From: Cellulosimicrobium marinum | GTDB lineage: Bacteria > Actinomycetota > Actinomycetes > Actinomycetales > Cellulomonadaceae | Length of the DNA: 64,000 nucleotides | Assembly (NCBI RefSeq): GCF_020551945.1 | Contig: NZ_JAJBZH010000005.1 | Span: 372,001 to 436,000, forward strand | Direction: 5' to 3' | Part shown: in pieces, positions 39,647-49,612 of the stretch | Position numbering within the stretch: position 1 is the stretch's first letter | Layout of the letters: every line of letters begins with the position of its first letter | Position numbers and translations under genes: made by a program | Notes under the pieces: generated by a model | Databases searched by the model: none | Told to the model about the DNA's origin: nothing | Seen by the model: the letters and a program-made list of their open reading frames with translations, nothing else

Positions 39647-40423
39647 TCATGTGGGCGGCGTCTCGCGGGGGTCGCACACGATGGTCACCGCCTCGTGACC
39701 CGTGACCCTGTCTGCCGGGAGCCACCCCATCGTCGTGCGCAACCACGTCTCGCCGTCCGTACTCGCCCCGGCAGGAAGGACGCACAGCGCGGTCAGTCCC
39801 CCGCCGACCGACAGGTGGGACGCGGGCGCGGCGGGCGCGGCGTCGGCGGACGGCTCCTGCCACGTCCCCGACTCCTCCCGGAGCGTGACGCGGGTGTAGG
39901 TGTGGCGCTCCGACTCTGCCGTCCGGTCCCCACGGTCCCAGTCCGCGACGAGGGTGCCGCGCTCGCTCTTCTGGAGCACCACGCGCGTCTCCCGCAGGTC
40001 GACCCACCCGTCCTCCGTGTAGGTGCGGTACGTGACCATGAACTCGTTGAGCCCGTGGCCCGTCGCCCGTGGCGCTCCCATCAGCTCGGCCCAGGCGTAC
40101 GGAGCCCAGTCCTCCTCGAAGCTGTCGAGCGGGTACTGGCCTTGCGCCTCGGCGCTGAGCAACCGCCAGCCCCGCTCGGGTTCGGCTCCCCCGCTGCGGC
40201 CGTAGAAGTCCCGCAGCGACGACACCGCCTCCGCGTCGGAGACCGGGGCGAACTCCGCCCCGCAGAGGGGAGGGTGCCAGTCCCACGAGACGACGGAGCG
40301 CGTGCACGCCCCGTCCCGGATCTCCGGGACCGCCCAGGCCGCGAAGAGCAGGCCCAGGGCTGCGACCACACCTCCGGCGACCTTGCCGGGCGTCAGGCGC
40401 CGCTGGTCCGACCTGTCGTTCAT
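39647..40423 (-). CDS. Hypothetical membrane-anchored protein
   Basis: 258 aa. A short basic N-terminus (MNDRSDQRRLTPGKVAGG) leads to one hydrophobic helix (about 14-31, VAGGVVAALGLLFAAWAV), then an extracellular-looking domain with three Cys (ACTRSVVSWDWHPPLCGAEF, and TALCVLPAG) and many Trp/Tyr. The order suggests a lipoprotein-like or membrane-anchored extracytoplasmic domain, but there is no lipobox. I do not recognise a family. Strong GGAGG before the ATG. It lies on the opposite strand between the LigD-type polymerase and LigC genes. Confidence 0.65.
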   Translation of the reverse strand: MNDRSDQRRLTPGKVAGGVVAALGLLFAAWAVPEIRDGACTRSVVSWDWHPPLCGAEFAPVSDAEAVSSLRDFYGRSGGAEPERGWRLLSAEAQGQYPLDSFEEDWAPYAWAELMGAPRATGHGLNEFMVTYRTYTEDGWVDLRETRVVLQKSERGTLVADWDRGDRTAESERHTYTRVTLREESGTWQEPSADAAPAAPASHLSVGGGLTALCVLPAGASTDGETWLRTTMGWLPADRVTGHEAVTIVCDPRETPPT

Positions 40424-40514
40424 GGGACGCCTCCTCCTGTCACGCCCCCGCAGGAGGAGAGAGCGCTCGCACCCCGGTCCCGGACACGACGCATGCGCGC
40501 GGGCGCACCCCGGC

Positions 40515-41636
40515 TCAGCGCGACGGCGCGGGTGCGGCGCCGGGGGCTCCCGGCAGGATCTCCGTCAGGTCGTAGGACACGGGCTCCTCCAGCTGGTCGT
40601 ACGTGCACGACGCCGGGTCACGGTCCTCGCGCCAGCGCCGGAACTGCGCGGTGTGCCGGAAGCGGGTGCCCTCCATGTGGTCGTAGGCGACCTCGAGGAC
40701 CCGCTCGGCGCGCAGCGGCGTGAACGACAGGTCCTTGCCCGCGCTCCACCGCGACACGGCCCCGGGCATGCGTTCGCCCGCGGGGTTCTCCCACCCCGCC
40801 CAGGGGTGCGCATCTGCCTCCGGCGTGCCGGGCTCGACGACGAGCGGGGCGAGCTCCGCGACGAGCGCGGCACGGCGCGCCGTGGGGAACGACGCGGCAA
40901 CCCCGACGAACTGGAGCGCCCCCGCGTCGTCGTACAGGCCGAGCAGGAGCGAGCCGATCAACGGCTCCTGCGGCGTCGACGTCTTGTGCAGGCGGTACCC
41001 CGCGGGCACCACGTCGGCCTCGCGCCCGTGCTTGATCTTGAGCATCGCCCGCTTGTTCGGCTGGTAGACCCCGTCGAGGGGCTTCGCGACGACACCGTCG
41101 AGACCCGCCCCCTCGAACGTGTCGAACCAGGCGCGCGCCACCTCCGCGTCGCGGGTGCGCGGGGTGGCGTGGACGTCCGGACCGTCGAGGCCGAGCGCGT
41201 CGAGGACCTCGTGCCGACGCGACAGCGGCTCGCGGGTCAGGTCCTCGTCGTCGAGCGCGAGGACGTCGAACACGACGAGACTCGCCGGCGTCGACTCGGC
41301 GAGGAGCCGCACCCGGGACGCGGCGGGGTGGATCCGCTGCTGGAGCACCTCGAACTCGAGGCGACCGTCCTGCGCGACGACGATCTCGCCGTCGACCACG
41401 CAGCGCGGCGGGAGCGCACGGCGCGCCGCCTCCACGACCTCCGGGAAGTAGCGCTCCATGGGGCGGGCGTTGCGGCTGTCGATGCGCACCTCGTCGCCGT
41501 CGCGGTAGACGATCGCGCGGAACCCGTCCCACTTCGGCTCGTACACGTACCCGCCGGGGACGGCGTCCGCCTCCGGCACGTGCGGCACGGACTTCGCGAG
41601 CATGGGCAGGACGGGCGGCAGGACGGGCAGATCCAT
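40515..41636 (-). CDS. ATP-dependent DNA ligase (LigC-like)
   Basis: 373 aa. Adenylation motif EPKWDGFRAIVYRDGD (nucleophile Lys about residue 35), VDGEIVV (motif III), LDGVVAKPLDGVYQPNKR (motif IV) and KIKHGREADVV (motif V), then an OB domain. No polymerase or nuclease domain, so it is a small ATP ligase of the LigC group, next to a stand-alone LigD-type polymerase as in mycobacteria (Rv3730c/Rv3731). No Ku gene is in the window. The two genes are convergent with an unknown gene between them. Confidence 0.92.
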   Translation of the reverse strand: MDLPVLPPVLPMLAKSVPHVPEADAVPGGYVYEPKWDGFRAIVYRDGDEVRIDSRNARPMERYFPEVVEAARRALPPRCVVDGEIVVAQDGRLEFEVLQQRIHPAASRVRLLAESTPASLVVFDVLALDDEDLTREPLSRRHEVLDALGLDGPDVHATPRTRDAEVARAWFDTFEGAGLDGVVAKPLDGVYQPNKRAMLKIKHGREADVVPAGYRLHKTSTPQEPLIGSLLLGLYDDAGALQFVGVAASFPTARRAALVAELAPLVVEPGTPEADAHPWAGWENPAGERMPGAVSRWSAGKDLSFTPLRAERVLEVAYDHMEGTRFRHTAQFRRWREDRDPASCTYDQLEEPVSYDLTEILPGAPGAAPAPSR

Positions 41637-41709
41637 GGCCCCGATGCTGCCACCGGGCGGTGACAGCCGCCCGACGGCGCGCCCCGGCCCGGGCCGTGCG
41701 TGGGCGTCG

Positions 41710-41726
41710 CGGCCGGTCGCCGGCCG
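41710..41726 (-). terminator. Hairpin after rel
   Basis: CGGCCGG / CCGGCCG around a 3-nt loop, 6 nt past the rel stop on the minus strand. A 7-bp all-GC stem without U-tract: a modest terminator candidate. Confidence 0.5.
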
Positions 41727-41732
41727 GAGGGG

Positions 41733-44081
41733 TCAGGCCGGGAGCGGCGGGGCGTGCTGGTCCGCGCGCGACCCCGTGATCCGGTAGACGTCGAACACGC
41801 CGTCGACCTTGCGGACCGCGCTGAGGACCTGCGCCAGGTGGCCCGGCTCGGCCATCTCGAACACGAACCGCGACATGGCGACGCGGTCGTTCGACGTCGA
41901 CACGGTGGCCGACAGGATGTTCACGTGGTGGTCGGACAGCACGCGCGTGACATCGGACAGCAGGCGGGCGCGGTCGAGCGCCTCGACCTGGATCTGCACG
42001 AGGAACATCGTGTTGGAGCCCGTCGTCCACGCCACGTCGACGATGCGCTCCGGCTGGTTGCGCAGCCCCACCACGTTGTTGCAGTCGGTGCGGTGCACGC
42101 TCACGCCCTGCCCGCGCGTCACGAACCCGATGATCTCGTCGCCCGGTACGGGGGTGCAGCACTTGGCGAGCTTGACCCAGATGTCGTCGACGCCCTTGAC
42201 CATGACGCCGGGGTCCCCGGTCCGGACACGGCGCGCGGTCTGACCCGGCCGGGCCGTCTCCGCGACGTCCTCGACCGTGCCCTCGTCCCCGCCCATCGAC
42301 TGGACGAGCTTCGAGACGACGTTCGCCGCGGAGACCTGACCCTCGCCGATCGCCGCGTACAGCGCGGTGACGTCCGCGAAGCGCATCTCGTTCGCGAGGG
42401 CGACGAGCGTCTCGTGCGTCAGGAGCCGCTGGATCGGCAGGTTCTGCTTGCGCATCGCCTTGGCGATGGCGTCCTTGCCGTGCTCGACGGCCTCCTCGCG
42501 ACGCTCCTTCGAGAACCACTGCCGGATCTTGTTCCGGGCCCGCGGGCTCTTGACGAACGCGAGCCAGTCACGGCTCGGTCCGGCGTTCTCCGACTTGGAC
42601 GTCAGGACGTCGACCGCGTCGCCGTTCTCCAGCGTCGAGTCGAGGGGGACGAGACGGCCGTTGACCCGCGCGCCCATCGTGCGGTGACCGACCTCGGTGT
42701 GCACCGCGTACGCGAAGTCGACCGGCGTCGAGCCGGCGGGCAGCGCCATGACGTCACCCTTCGGCGTGAAGACGTAGACCTCCGCGCCGCCGATCTCGAA
42801 GCGCAGCGAGTCGAGGAACTCCGCCGGGTCCGCCGTCTCGCGCTGCCAGTCCACGAGCTGGCGCAGCCAGCGCATGTCGTTGGCCGCGGTGTCGTCCTTG
42901 GCGGTCTTCCCGCCCGACTTCGCCGTCTCCTTGTACTTCCAGTGGGCGGCCACGCCGTACTCCGCGCGACGGTGCATCTCGTGCGTGCGGATCTGGATCT
43001 CGACGGGCTTGCCGCCGGGGCCGATGACCGTCGTGTGCAACGACTGGTACATGTTGAACTTCGGCATCGCGATGTAGTCCTTGAACCGCCCCGGCACAGG
43101 GTTCCACCGTGCGTGCAGCGCACCCAACGCCGCGTAGCAGTCCCGGACGGTGTCCACGAGGACCCGCGCACCGACGAGGTCGTAGATCTCCGCGAAGTCG
43201 TGGCCGCGCACGATCATCTTCTGGTAGATCGAGTAGTAGTGCTTCGGCCGACCCGTGACCGTGGCCTTGATCTTCGCCGAGCGCAGGTCGGCCGTGACCT
43301 GCTCGCGGACCACCGCGAGGTACTCCTCGCGGGCCGGGGCGCGCTCGGCCACCAGGTGCACGATCTCGTCGTACACCTTGGGGTACAGGGCCTGGAAGGA
43401 CAGGTCCTCCAGCTCCCACTTGATCGTGTTCATGCCGAGCCGGTGCGCGAGCGGCGCGTAGATCTCGAGCGTCTCGCGCGCCTTGCGCTCCGCGGACTTC
43501 GACGACACGTACTTCCACGTGCGGGCGTTGTGCAGGCGGTCGGCGAGCTTGATGACGAGCACCCGGATGTCCCGCGCCATCGCGACGACCATCTTGCGGA
43601 CGGTCTCCGCCTGCGCGGCGTCGCCGTACGTGACCTTGTCGAGCTTGGTGACGCCGTCGACGAGCATCGCGATCTCGTCGCCGTACTCACCGCGCAGCTG
43701 GTCGAGGGAGTACTCGGTGTCCTCCACCGTGTCGTGCAGAAGGGCGGCGGCGAGCGTCGACCCGTCGAAGCCCAGCTCCGCCAGGATCGTCGCCACCGCG
43801 ACGGGGTGCGTGATGTACGGGTCGCCGCTCTTGCGCAGCTGCCCCCGGTGCGCCTTCTCCGCCGTCGCGTACGCGCGCTCGATCGCCGACAGGTCCGCGC
43901 GCGGGTGGTTCGTCCGGACGGCCTGCAGCAACGGCTCGAGCGCCGGGCTCGCACCCCCGGTGCGGGTGCCGAAGCGGACGAGCCGCGACCGCACCCCACG
44001 GTTCGGCGTGCCGCTTCCCTGCCCCGGGGCGGCGGACGGCGCCTGCCCGCCCGGGCGCGACGTGCGCGTGTCCTCGCTCAT
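41733..44081 (-). CDS. rel: Bifunctional (p)ppGpp synthetase/hydrolase (Rel)
   Basis: 782 aa, long RSH. HD hydrolase domain intact ([31 protein letters not shown]), synthetase domain with the RXKD-type region ([23 protein letters not shown]), [53 protein letters not shown] domain ([23 protein letters not shown]) and a C-terminal ACT domain ([24 protein letters not shown]). Synthesises (p)ppGpp when uncharged tRNA binds. ATG at 44081 chosen over the upstream frame because GGGAGGAGG lies 6-8 nt before it. Neighbours apt and secDF fit the actinobacterial rel locus. Confidence 0.96.
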   Translation of the reverse strand: MSEDTRTSRPGGQAPSAAPGQGSGTPNRGVRSRLVRFGTRTGGASPALEPLLQAVRTNHPRADLSAIERAYATAEKAHRGQLRKSGDPYITHPVAVATILAELGFDGSTLAAALLHDTVEDTEYSLDQLRGEYGDEIAMLVDGVTKLDKVTYGDAAQAETVRKMVVAMARDIRVLVIKLADRLHNARTWKYVSSKSAERKARETLEIYAPLAHRLGMNTIKWELEDLSFQALYPKVYDEIVHLVAERAPAREEYLAVVREQVTADLRSAKIKATVTGRPKHYYSIYQKMIVRGHDFAEIYDLVGARVLVDTVRDCYAALGALHARWNPVPGRFKDYIAMPKFNMYQSLHTTVIGPGGKPVEIQIRTHEMHRRAEYGVAAHWKYKETAKSGGKTAKDDTAANDMRWLRQLVDWQRETADPAEFLDSLRFEIGGAEVYVFTPKGDVMALPAGSTPVDFAYAVHTEVGHRTMGARVNGRLVPLDSTLENGDAVDVLTSKSENAGPSRDWLAFVKSPRARNKIRQWFSKERREEAVEHGKDAIAKAMRKQNLPIQRLLTHETLVALANEMRFADVTALYAAIGEGQVSAANVVSKLVQSMGGDEGTVEDVAETARPGQTARRVRTGDPGVMVKGVDDIWVKLAKCCTPVPGDEIIGFVTRGQGVSVHRTDCNNVVGLRNQPERIVDVAWTTGSNTMFLVQIQVEALDRARLLSDVTRVLSDHHVNILSATVSTSNDRVAMSRFVFEMAEPGHLAQVLSAVRKVDGVFDVYRITGSRADQHAPPLPA

Positions 44082-44156
44082 GCGCCCTCCTCCCGCGGTC
44101 CGTCGTCTGCTGCGTCGGCCGGTACGCACCACGACGCACCGACCCGAGTGGCAATC

Positions 44157-44759
44157 CTACGACTCGACGTGCAGGAGGGTCGTCACCTCGCGTCCCGCGA
44201 GGCGTGCGCGCCCCCCGAGCCCGACGAGCTCGAGCAGGAACGCCATCCCGGCGACGACTCCCCCGCTGCGCTCCACGAGCTCGGCACCCGCCGCGGCCGT
44301 GCCGCCGGTCGCGAGGACGTCGTCCACCACCAGAACACGCGCACCCGGCGTCAGTGTTCCCGTGCGCAGCTCGATGGTGGCCGTGCCGTACTCGAGGTCG
44401 TAGGTGACCCGCTCCGTGGGTGGCGGCAGCTTGCCGGCCTTGCGCAGCGGGACGAACCCGACACCCAGGTGCGTCGCGAGCGGCGCACCGAGGAGGAACC
44501 CGCGGGCCTCCATCCCGGCGACCACGTCGACGTCGCCCGACGACGCGGCCACGGCGGCCAGCGCCGACACGACCGACGCGAACGCCTCGCCGTCGGCGAG
44601 AAGGCCGGTGATGTCGCGGAACGTGATGCCCGGGTGCGGGTAGTCCGGCACCGCGCGCACGAGGTCCAGCACGCGGGCCACCTGCTCGGGCGGGAGACCG
44701 GCGAGGCCGACGGCACGCAGTCCGTCGGCCTCGCCAGGCAGGATGTGCTCGGCCGTCAT
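44157..44759 (-). CDS. apt: Adenine phosphoribosyltransferase
   Basis: 200 aa, about 20 longer than usual at the N-terminus. Salvages adenine with PRPP to AMP. Type I PRTase core: VVAGMEARGFLLGAPLATHLGVGFVPLRKAGKLP (substrate hood) and the PRPP loop RVLVVDDVLATGGTAAAGAEL. ATG overlaps the secF stop as ATGA, and rel follows 75 nt downstream. The secD-secF-apt-rel order is widely conserved in actinobacteria. Confidence 0.95.
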   Translation of the reverse strand: MTAEHILPGEADGLRAVGLAGLPPEQVARVLDLVRAVPDYPHPGITFRDITGLLADGEAFASVVSALAAVAASSGDVDVVAGMEARGFLLGAPLATHLGVGFVPLRKAGKLPPPTERVTYDLEYGTATIELRTGTLTPGARVLVVDDVLATGGTAAAGAELVERSGGVVAGMAFLLELVGLGGRARLAGREVTTLLHVES

Positions 44760-45880
44760 CGCGACCCGCGACGGCGACGCGGCTGCGCCTTGTTCCCCTG
44801 GTGCGCACCCGGTTGGAGCTGGCGACGGCCCTCCACCCCGGCGGCGGCGAGCACCGCGTCGTCGGCCCCCTCGTCGCCGAGCTCGGCGACACGGTCCGCC
44901 CGCAGGTCCACGACCTTGCGCGTGTGCTCGGCGATCGCCGGCTCACGCTCGCGCAGGGTGACCTCAAGCGGCGTCGCGAGGAAGATCGACGAGTACGCAC
45001 CGACCGCCATGCCGACGAACAGCGCGAGCGCGATGTCGCGCAGCGTCCCGGCCCCGAGCAGGAACGCGCCGATGAACAGGATCGCCGCGACGGGCAGCAG
45101 GGCCACCACGGACGTGTTGATCGAGCGCACCATCGTCTGGTTGATCGCGAGGTTCGCGCGCTCCGCGTACGTGCTGCGGGTCTGGTCGAGGATGCCGGTG
45201 GTGTTCTCGCGCACCTTGTCGAAGACCACGACGGTGTCGTAGATCGAGTACGCGAGGATCGTCAGGACGCCGATCACGGTGGCGGGCGTGATCTCCCACC
45301 CCACGAGGGCGTAGATGCCGATGGTGACGATCAGGTCGTGGAACAGCGCGATCACCGCAGCGAGCGCCATGCGCCAGTTCCGGAAGTAGATCGTCATGAC
45401 AAGGCTGACGAGCAGCAGGAACACGACGAGGCCGACGAGCGCCTTCTGCGACACGTCCTGACCCCACGTCGGGCCGATGAAGGAGCTCGTCACCTCGCCG
45501 GTCTCGACGTCGTACGCGGCTCCGAGGGCGACCCGCAGCTCCTCGACCTCGTCGTTGTCGAGCTCGGCGGTCTGGACGCGCACCGTGTCGCCGCCGACGG
45601 TCGAGATGCGCGGCACCTCGTCCGGGGCGACCTCGGCCACCGCGTCGATGGCCGGCTGCTGCGACGCGTCCGCCACGCCCGAGACCGTGAACTGGGAGCC
45701 GCCACGGAACTCGATGCCGAGGTTGAGGCCGCCGCCCGCGATCCGCACGCCCACGACCGCGAGCGAGAGGACCACCGCGATGATCGCGGCGACGAAGTAT
45801 CGGCGTCGACGCCCGACGATCGCGTAGGACCGGCGGCCGGTGTAGAGGTCGTTGCCCCACTGGGCGAAACCGCTGGCCAT
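44756..45880 (-). CDS. secF: Protein translocase subunit SecF
   Basis: 374 aa. Six-helix RND-like SecF with the conserved LGIEFRGGSQFTVSG, GPTWGQDVSQKALVGLVVFLLLVSL, the TM4 D/R region FHDLIVTIGIYALVGWEITPATVIGVLTILAYSIYDTVVVFDKVREN and INTSVVALLPVAAILFIGAF. Works with SecD to use the proton motive force in Sec export. The cytoplasmic C-terminus is long and ends in a basic tail (NKAQPRRRRGSR). ATG overlaps the secD stop by one base, and the stop overlaps apt as ATGA. Confidence 0.95.
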   Translation of the reverse strand: MASGFAQWGNDLYTGRRSYAIVGRRRRYFVAAIIAVVLSLAVVGVRIAGGGLNLGIEFRGGSQFTVSGVADASQQPAIDAVAEVAPDEVPRISTVGGDTVRVQTAELDNDEVEELRVALGAAYDVETGEVTSSFIGPTWGQDVSQKALVGLVVFLLLVSLVMTIYFRNWRMALAAVIALFHDLIVTIGIYALVGWEITPATVIGVLTILAYSIYDTVVVFDKVRENTTGILDQTRSTYAERANLAINQTMVRSINTSVVALLPVAAILFIGAFLLGAGTLRDIALALFVGMAVGAYSSIFLATPLEVTLREREPAIAEHTRKVVDLRADRVAELGDEGADDAVLAAAGVEGRRQLQPGAHQGNKAQPRRRRGSR

Positions 45881-47838
45881 CAGTGCTTCTCCTCGTTCTC
45901 GCCCTCGGACGCCTCGGCGTCCGTCGGCTGGTCCTCGACGGTGCCCGGAGCGGCCGCGGCGCGGCGCTCCGCGGCCCGACGCTCCGCGATGGTCATGCGG
46001 GCGGTGCCGCTCGACGAGCCGACACCGGCGCCGACCGTCTCCCGTGCCGGGGCGACCGGCTCGTCCTCCACGGCCGAGGCCGTGGCCTCCGCGCCGTCGC
46101 CCGTGCCCGTCGCGGGGGTCACGACCCTGCCGCGGCCCGCGTAGCGGATGCTGCGCGCGCCGAGACGGCGCGGGTCGAGGCCGGACCACGGGTGGCCCGT
46201 CGCGAAGAACTTCGTCCGGGCGAGCAGCTGGAGCAGCGGGTGCGTGAAGAGGAACACCACGACGATGTCGATGAGCGTCGTGAGACCCAGCGTGAACGCG
46301 AAGCCACGGACGCCGCCGACCGCGAGGAAGTAGAGCACGATCGCGGCGCAGAAGTTCACCGCGTCCGACGCGAGGATCGTGCGGCGTGCGCGCTGCCAGC
46401 CCTTCTCCACCGCGGAGTTGAGCGTGCGACCGTCGCGCAGCTCGTCGCGGATGCGCTCGAAGTAGACGATGAACGAGTCGGCCGTGATACCGATCGCCAC
46501 GATGAGACCCGCGACGCCGGCGAGCGACAGGCGGTAGCCCATCGTCCACGACAGCAGCGTGATCACGCCGTAGGCGATGAGGCCGGCGACCCCGAGCGAG
46601 GCGACCGTGACCAGACCGAGCACGCGGTACTGGAACAGGGAGTAGATCACGACGAGCAGCATGCCGATGGCCCCGGCGAGCAGACCCTTCTGGAGCTGCT
46701 CCGAGCCGAGCGTCGCGGAGATCTGCTCCTGGCTCTGCACCTCGAACGTCAGCGGCAGCGAGCCGAAGTTCAGCTGGTTCGCGAGCGTGGCGGCGCTGTC
46801 GCGCGTGAAGGACCCGGAGATCTCGGCCTTGCCGTCGGGGATCGCCTGGTTCGACACCGGCGCGGAGATGACGAGGCCGTCGAGCACCATCGCGAACTGG
46901 TTCTGCGGCGTGGGCAGCGGGGTGATGCGGGTCGTGACCTCGCGGAAGGCGGCAGTGCCCTCGGAGTCGAACTCGAGGTTGACCACCCACTCGTTCGTCA
47001 CGACGCCGTTCTGGCCCACGCGCAGGCCCGAGCTGGCGTTCTCGATGTCGGTCCCCTCGAGCTCGACGGGGCCGAGGACGTACTTCGCGAACCCGTCCGC
47101 GGAGCACGTGACGAACGCGCTGTCCGTGGGGCCGGAGTCGCCGCCTACGAGGTTCTCCGGGAGCGTGCAGTCGAGCGCGTCGAACTGCTCCTGGATCTCG
47201 GGCGTGATCTGGGCGAGGTCGCTCGGGTTCTCCGGGCGCTCCGCGGGCTCCTCCGTCGTGTCCGACGTCGCGTCGTCGGCCGGGGCGTCCGTCGCCTCGT
47301 CGGTGGCGGCGTCCGCGGACGCGTCGGCCGACTGGCCCTCGGAGGCCGCGTCCTCGGCGCCGTCCTCGGTGGCCGCGTCGTCCTCGGCCGCGGCGTCCTC
47401 CTCGGTCGTCGTCGGCGTCGGCGCCGCGACGGCCAGCACGGGGCGGAAGCGCATCTGCGCGGACGTGCTGACGAGGTCGATCGTCTCCTGGCTCGGCTCA
47501 CCGGGGATGCCGACGACGATGTTCTGACCGCCCTGGCTGGTGATCTCCGCCTCGGAGACGCCCTGCGCGTCGATGCGCTGGCGGATGACGTTGATCGCCT
47601 GGGTGATGTCCTCGGACGTCGGCTCGGAGCCGTCGGTCGTCACGGGGCGCAGGATGATCTGGGTGCCGCCCTCGAGGTCGAGCGCGAGCCCCGGGAAGAG
47701 GCTCGCACCGCCGGGGTCGTCGGCCGTCTGCGGGTCGAGCTTCGTCCCTGCGAAGAGGCTGCCGAAGAGGGCGACCACGAGGACGCCCAGGAAGACGAGG
47801 GTCCGTACGGGCCTCGCTCGTGTGCTGCTGCTGGCCAA
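45880..47838 (-). CDS. secD: Protein translocase subunit SecD
   Basis: 652 aa. N-terminal TM helix (about 13-32, RTLVFLGVLVVALFGSLFAG), the P1 periplasmic domain with DLEGGTQIILRPV, and the six-helix RND core (GLTVTA-type helices, GIKVTADSFIVYFERIRDELRDGRTL, here GITADSFIVYFERIRDELRDG). P1 holds a long Ala/Asp/Glu/Thr-rich acidic insertion of roughly 65 residues (around 130-200 of this ORF). I chose the TTG at 47836-47838, which gives a family-like N-terminus (SSSTRARPVRTLVF). The upstream ATG (47895) directly abuts a perfect hairpin and has no Shine-Dalgarno. Confidence 0.9.
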   Translation of the reverse strand: MASSSTRARPVRTLVFLGVLVVALFGSLFAGTKLDPQTADDPGGASLFPGLALDLEGGTQIILRPVTTDGSEPTSEDITQAINVIRQRIDAQGVSEAEITSQGGQNIVVGIPGEPSQETIDLVSTSAQMRFRPVLAVAAPTPTTTEEDAAAEDDAATEDGAEDAASEGQSADASADAATDEATDAPADDATSDTTEEPAERPENPSDLAQITPEIQEQFDALDCTLPENLVGGDSGPTDSAFVTCSADGFAKYVLGPVELEGTDIENASSGLRVGQNGVVTNEWVVNLEFDSEGTAAFREVTTRITPLPTPQNQFAMVLDGLVISAPVSNQAIPDGKAEISGSFTRDSAATLANQLNFGSLPLTFEVQSQEQISATLGSEQLQKGLLAGAIGMLLVVIYSLFQYRVLGLVTVASLGVAGLIAYGVITLLSWTMGYRLSLAGVAGLIVAIGITADSFIVYFERIRDELRDGRTLNSAVEKGWQRARRTILASDAVNFCAAIVLYFLAVGGVRGFAFTLGLTTLIDIVVVFLFTHPLLQLLARTKFFATGHPWSGLDPRRLGARSIRYAGRGRVVTPATGTGDGAEATASAVEDEPVAPARETVGAGVGSSSGTARMTIAERRAAERRAAAAPGTVEDQPTDAEASEGENEEKH

Positions 47839-47895
47839 CTGTCCGTCTCTTCTCGTGCGCGTGCGACGGGCCCCTCGCGGGACCCGCCGCGTCAT

Positions 47896-47917
47896 GCCGG
47901 CCGCCGCGGCGGCCGGC
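47896..47917. terminator. Perfect palindrome between yajC and secD
   Basis: A 22-nt perfect palindrome (10-bp arms GCCGGCCGCC / GGCGGCCGGC, 2-nt centre) starts 6 nt after the yajC stop on the minus strand. It can act as an intra-operon attenuating terminator or simply space the two genes; it also argues against the ATG that abuts it. Confidence 0.5.
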
Positions 47918-47922
47918 GTCTG

Positions 47923-48387
47923 TCACTTGCCGTCGGTGCCCTCGTCGCGGCGGTCGCGGTCGTTGTCCACCCGCTCGTCCGTGAGGCCCGACAGGTCGTC
48001 CGGGACGACGACGTCGTCGCCGTCGTCCTTCGACGCACCGGAGGAGATGCTAGCCGCACTGCCGTAGGCCGCACCGGTCCCGTCCGTGGCGACGCTCTCC
48101 TCTGACTCCTCGGGGGTCTCCTCGACGGGCTCGTCGATGCGCTTGGCGATCGCGGCGCGCAGCCACCGGGTCCGGCTGCCGGGGGTCGACTCGATGGTGA
48201 TGACGTCGGCCTCCTCGTCCACCTCGACGATCGTGCCGAACATGCCCGACCCCGTCATGACCTCCTGGCCCGGTGCGAGGTTGGCCCGGAAGTTCTGGGC
48301 CTCACGCTGCTGCTTGCGGGTGCGGCTGGTCATGAGGAACATCGCACCGGCCGCGAGGGCGAGGATGAGGATGAAGCTGATATCCAT
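47923..48387 (-). CDS. yajC: Preprotein translocase accessory subunit YajC
   Basis: 154 aa, longer than the E. coli protein because of a tail. N-terminal helix (about 3-21, ISFILILALAAGAMFLMTS), then the YajC domain with QNFRANLAPGQEVMTGSGMFGTIVEVDEEADVITIE and a long acidic/Ser tail (EETPEESEESVATDGTG...DDGDDVVVPDDLSGL). Associates with SecDF. ATG start. First gene of the yajC-secD-secF-apt run; its own promoter must lie in 48388-48536. Confidence 0.92.
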   Translation of the reverse strand: MDISFILILALAAGAMFLMTSRTRKQQREAQNFRANLAPGQEVMTGSGMFGTIVEVDEEADVITIESTPGSRTRWLRAAIAKRIDEPVEETPEESEESVATDGTGAAYGSAASISSGASKDDGDDVVVPDDLSGLTDERVDNDRDRRDEGTDGK

Positions 48388-48526
48388 GACGGGGTCTCAC
48401 GTGTCCTGTTCGTCGGCGGGGAGCTGCGCGGCAGTTCTGGGCTCGCGCACACGGACCCCAACGTGCCGTCAGGCCGTGGAGTTCCCCGCGGGTCCCGACC
48501 AGTCTAGGCCCTGCCCGGAGCAGCCT

Positions 48527-48540
48527 GTGACCACGGTCAC
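48527..48540. other. GTGACC palindrome at the ruvB 3' end
   Basis: GTGACC-AC-GGTCAC overlaps the ruvB stop (TGA). It could be a regulator site for the downstream yajC promoter, but there is no second copy at the proper place to support it. Confidence 0.2.
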
Positions 48541-49610
48541 CCGTCGAAGAGGGTACCCGTCTCGCGCGGGGGCGTGAGCCCGAGGTGCGCCCAGGCCGCG
48601 GGGGTCGCGACCCGGCCCCGCGGGGTGCGGCCCACGAGCCCTTCGCGGACGAGGTACGGCTCGGCCACGGTCTCGACGGTCTCGGCCTCCTCGCCGACCG
48701 TCACGGCGAGCGTGGTCAGGCCGACGGGACCGCCGTTGAAGCGCGTGCACAGCGCCGTGAGCACGGCGCGGTCGAGCCTGTCGAGGCCGATCGGGTCGAC
48801 CTCGTAGACCTCGAGCGCGGCCCGCGCGGCGCGCAGGTCGAGGCTGCCGTCGCCGCGGACCTGTGCCCAGTCGCGCACGCGGCGCAGGAGCCGGTTGGCG
48901 ATGCGCGGGGTGCCGCGCGAGCGCCCGGCGATCTCGCGGGCGGCGTCGGCGTCGAGCGCGACGCCGAGCAGACCGGCGGAGCGCACCAGCACCTTCTCGA
49001 GCTCGTCGCCCGAGTAGAAGTCGAGGTGTCCCGTGAAGCCGAAGCGGTCGCGCAGCGGCGCCGGGAGAAGCCCCGCGCGGGTGGTCGCGCCGACCGCGGT
49101 GAAGGGCGGCAGGCTGAGCGGGATCGCGCTCGCGCCGGCGCCCTTGCCCACGACGACGTCGACGCGGAAGTCCTCCATGGCCATGTAGAGGAGCTCCTCG
49201 GCCGGGCGTGCGAGGCGGTGGATCTCGTCGATGAACAGGACCTCGCCCTCCTCGAGGGAGGACAGGACGGCGGCGAGGTCGCCGGCGTGCTGGATCGCCG
49301 GCCCCGACGTCACCCGCAGCGAGGTGCCGAGCTCGGCCGCGATGATCATGGCGAGCGTCGTCTTGCCGAGCCCGGGCGGGCCGGAGAGCAGCACGTGGTC
49401 GGGGGCGCTGCCACGCGCGAGCGCCGCCTGGAGGACGAGCGAGAGCTGGTCGCGGACGACGCGCTGCCCGACGAACTCCTCCAGCCGGCGGGGACGCAGC
49501 GCGGCCTCGGCCGCCCGTTCGAGGTCGTCGGCGCCCGCGGCCACGATGCGCTCGGAGGCGAAGCCCTCGGTGCCGTAGGCGTCGGTGCCGACGCGGTCGA
49601 AGTCCGCCAT
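48537..49610 (-). CDS. ruvB: Holliday junction branch migration ATPase RuvB
   Basis: 357 aa. AAA+ motor of branch migration: [12 protein letters not shown], Walker [11 protein letters not shown], Walker [11 protein letters not shown], sensor [20 protein letters not shown], arginine finger in [20 protein letters not shown], and the winged-helix end ([29 protein letters not shown]). ATG lies 2 nt after the ruvA stop. Under the same promoter as ruvA, which carries a LexA-like box. Confidence 0.97.
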   Translation of the reverse strand: MADFDRVGTDAYGTEGFASERIVAAGADDLERAAEAALRPRRLEEFVGQRVVRDQLSLVLQAALARGSAPDHVLLSGPPGLGKTTLAMIIAAELGTSLRVTSGPAIQHAGDLAAVLSSLEEGEVLFIDEIHRLARPAEELLYMAMEDFRVDVVVGKGAGASAIPLSLPPFTAVGATTRAGLLPAPLRDRFGFTGHLDFYSGDELEKVLVRSAGLLGVALDADAAREIAGRSRGTPRIANRLLRRVRDWAQVRGDGSLDLRAARAALEVYEVDPIGLDRLDRAVLTALCTRFNGGPVGLTTLAVTVGEEAETVETVAEPYLVREGLVGRTPRGRVATPAAWAHLGLTPPRETGTLFDG

Positions 49611-49612
49611 GC

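Noticed and set aside
48527-48540. GTGACC-AC-GGTCAC palindrome as a CRP-like site
   Set aside because: It matches neither CRP nor GlxR consensus well and overlaps the ruvB stop; kept only as a low-confidence note.
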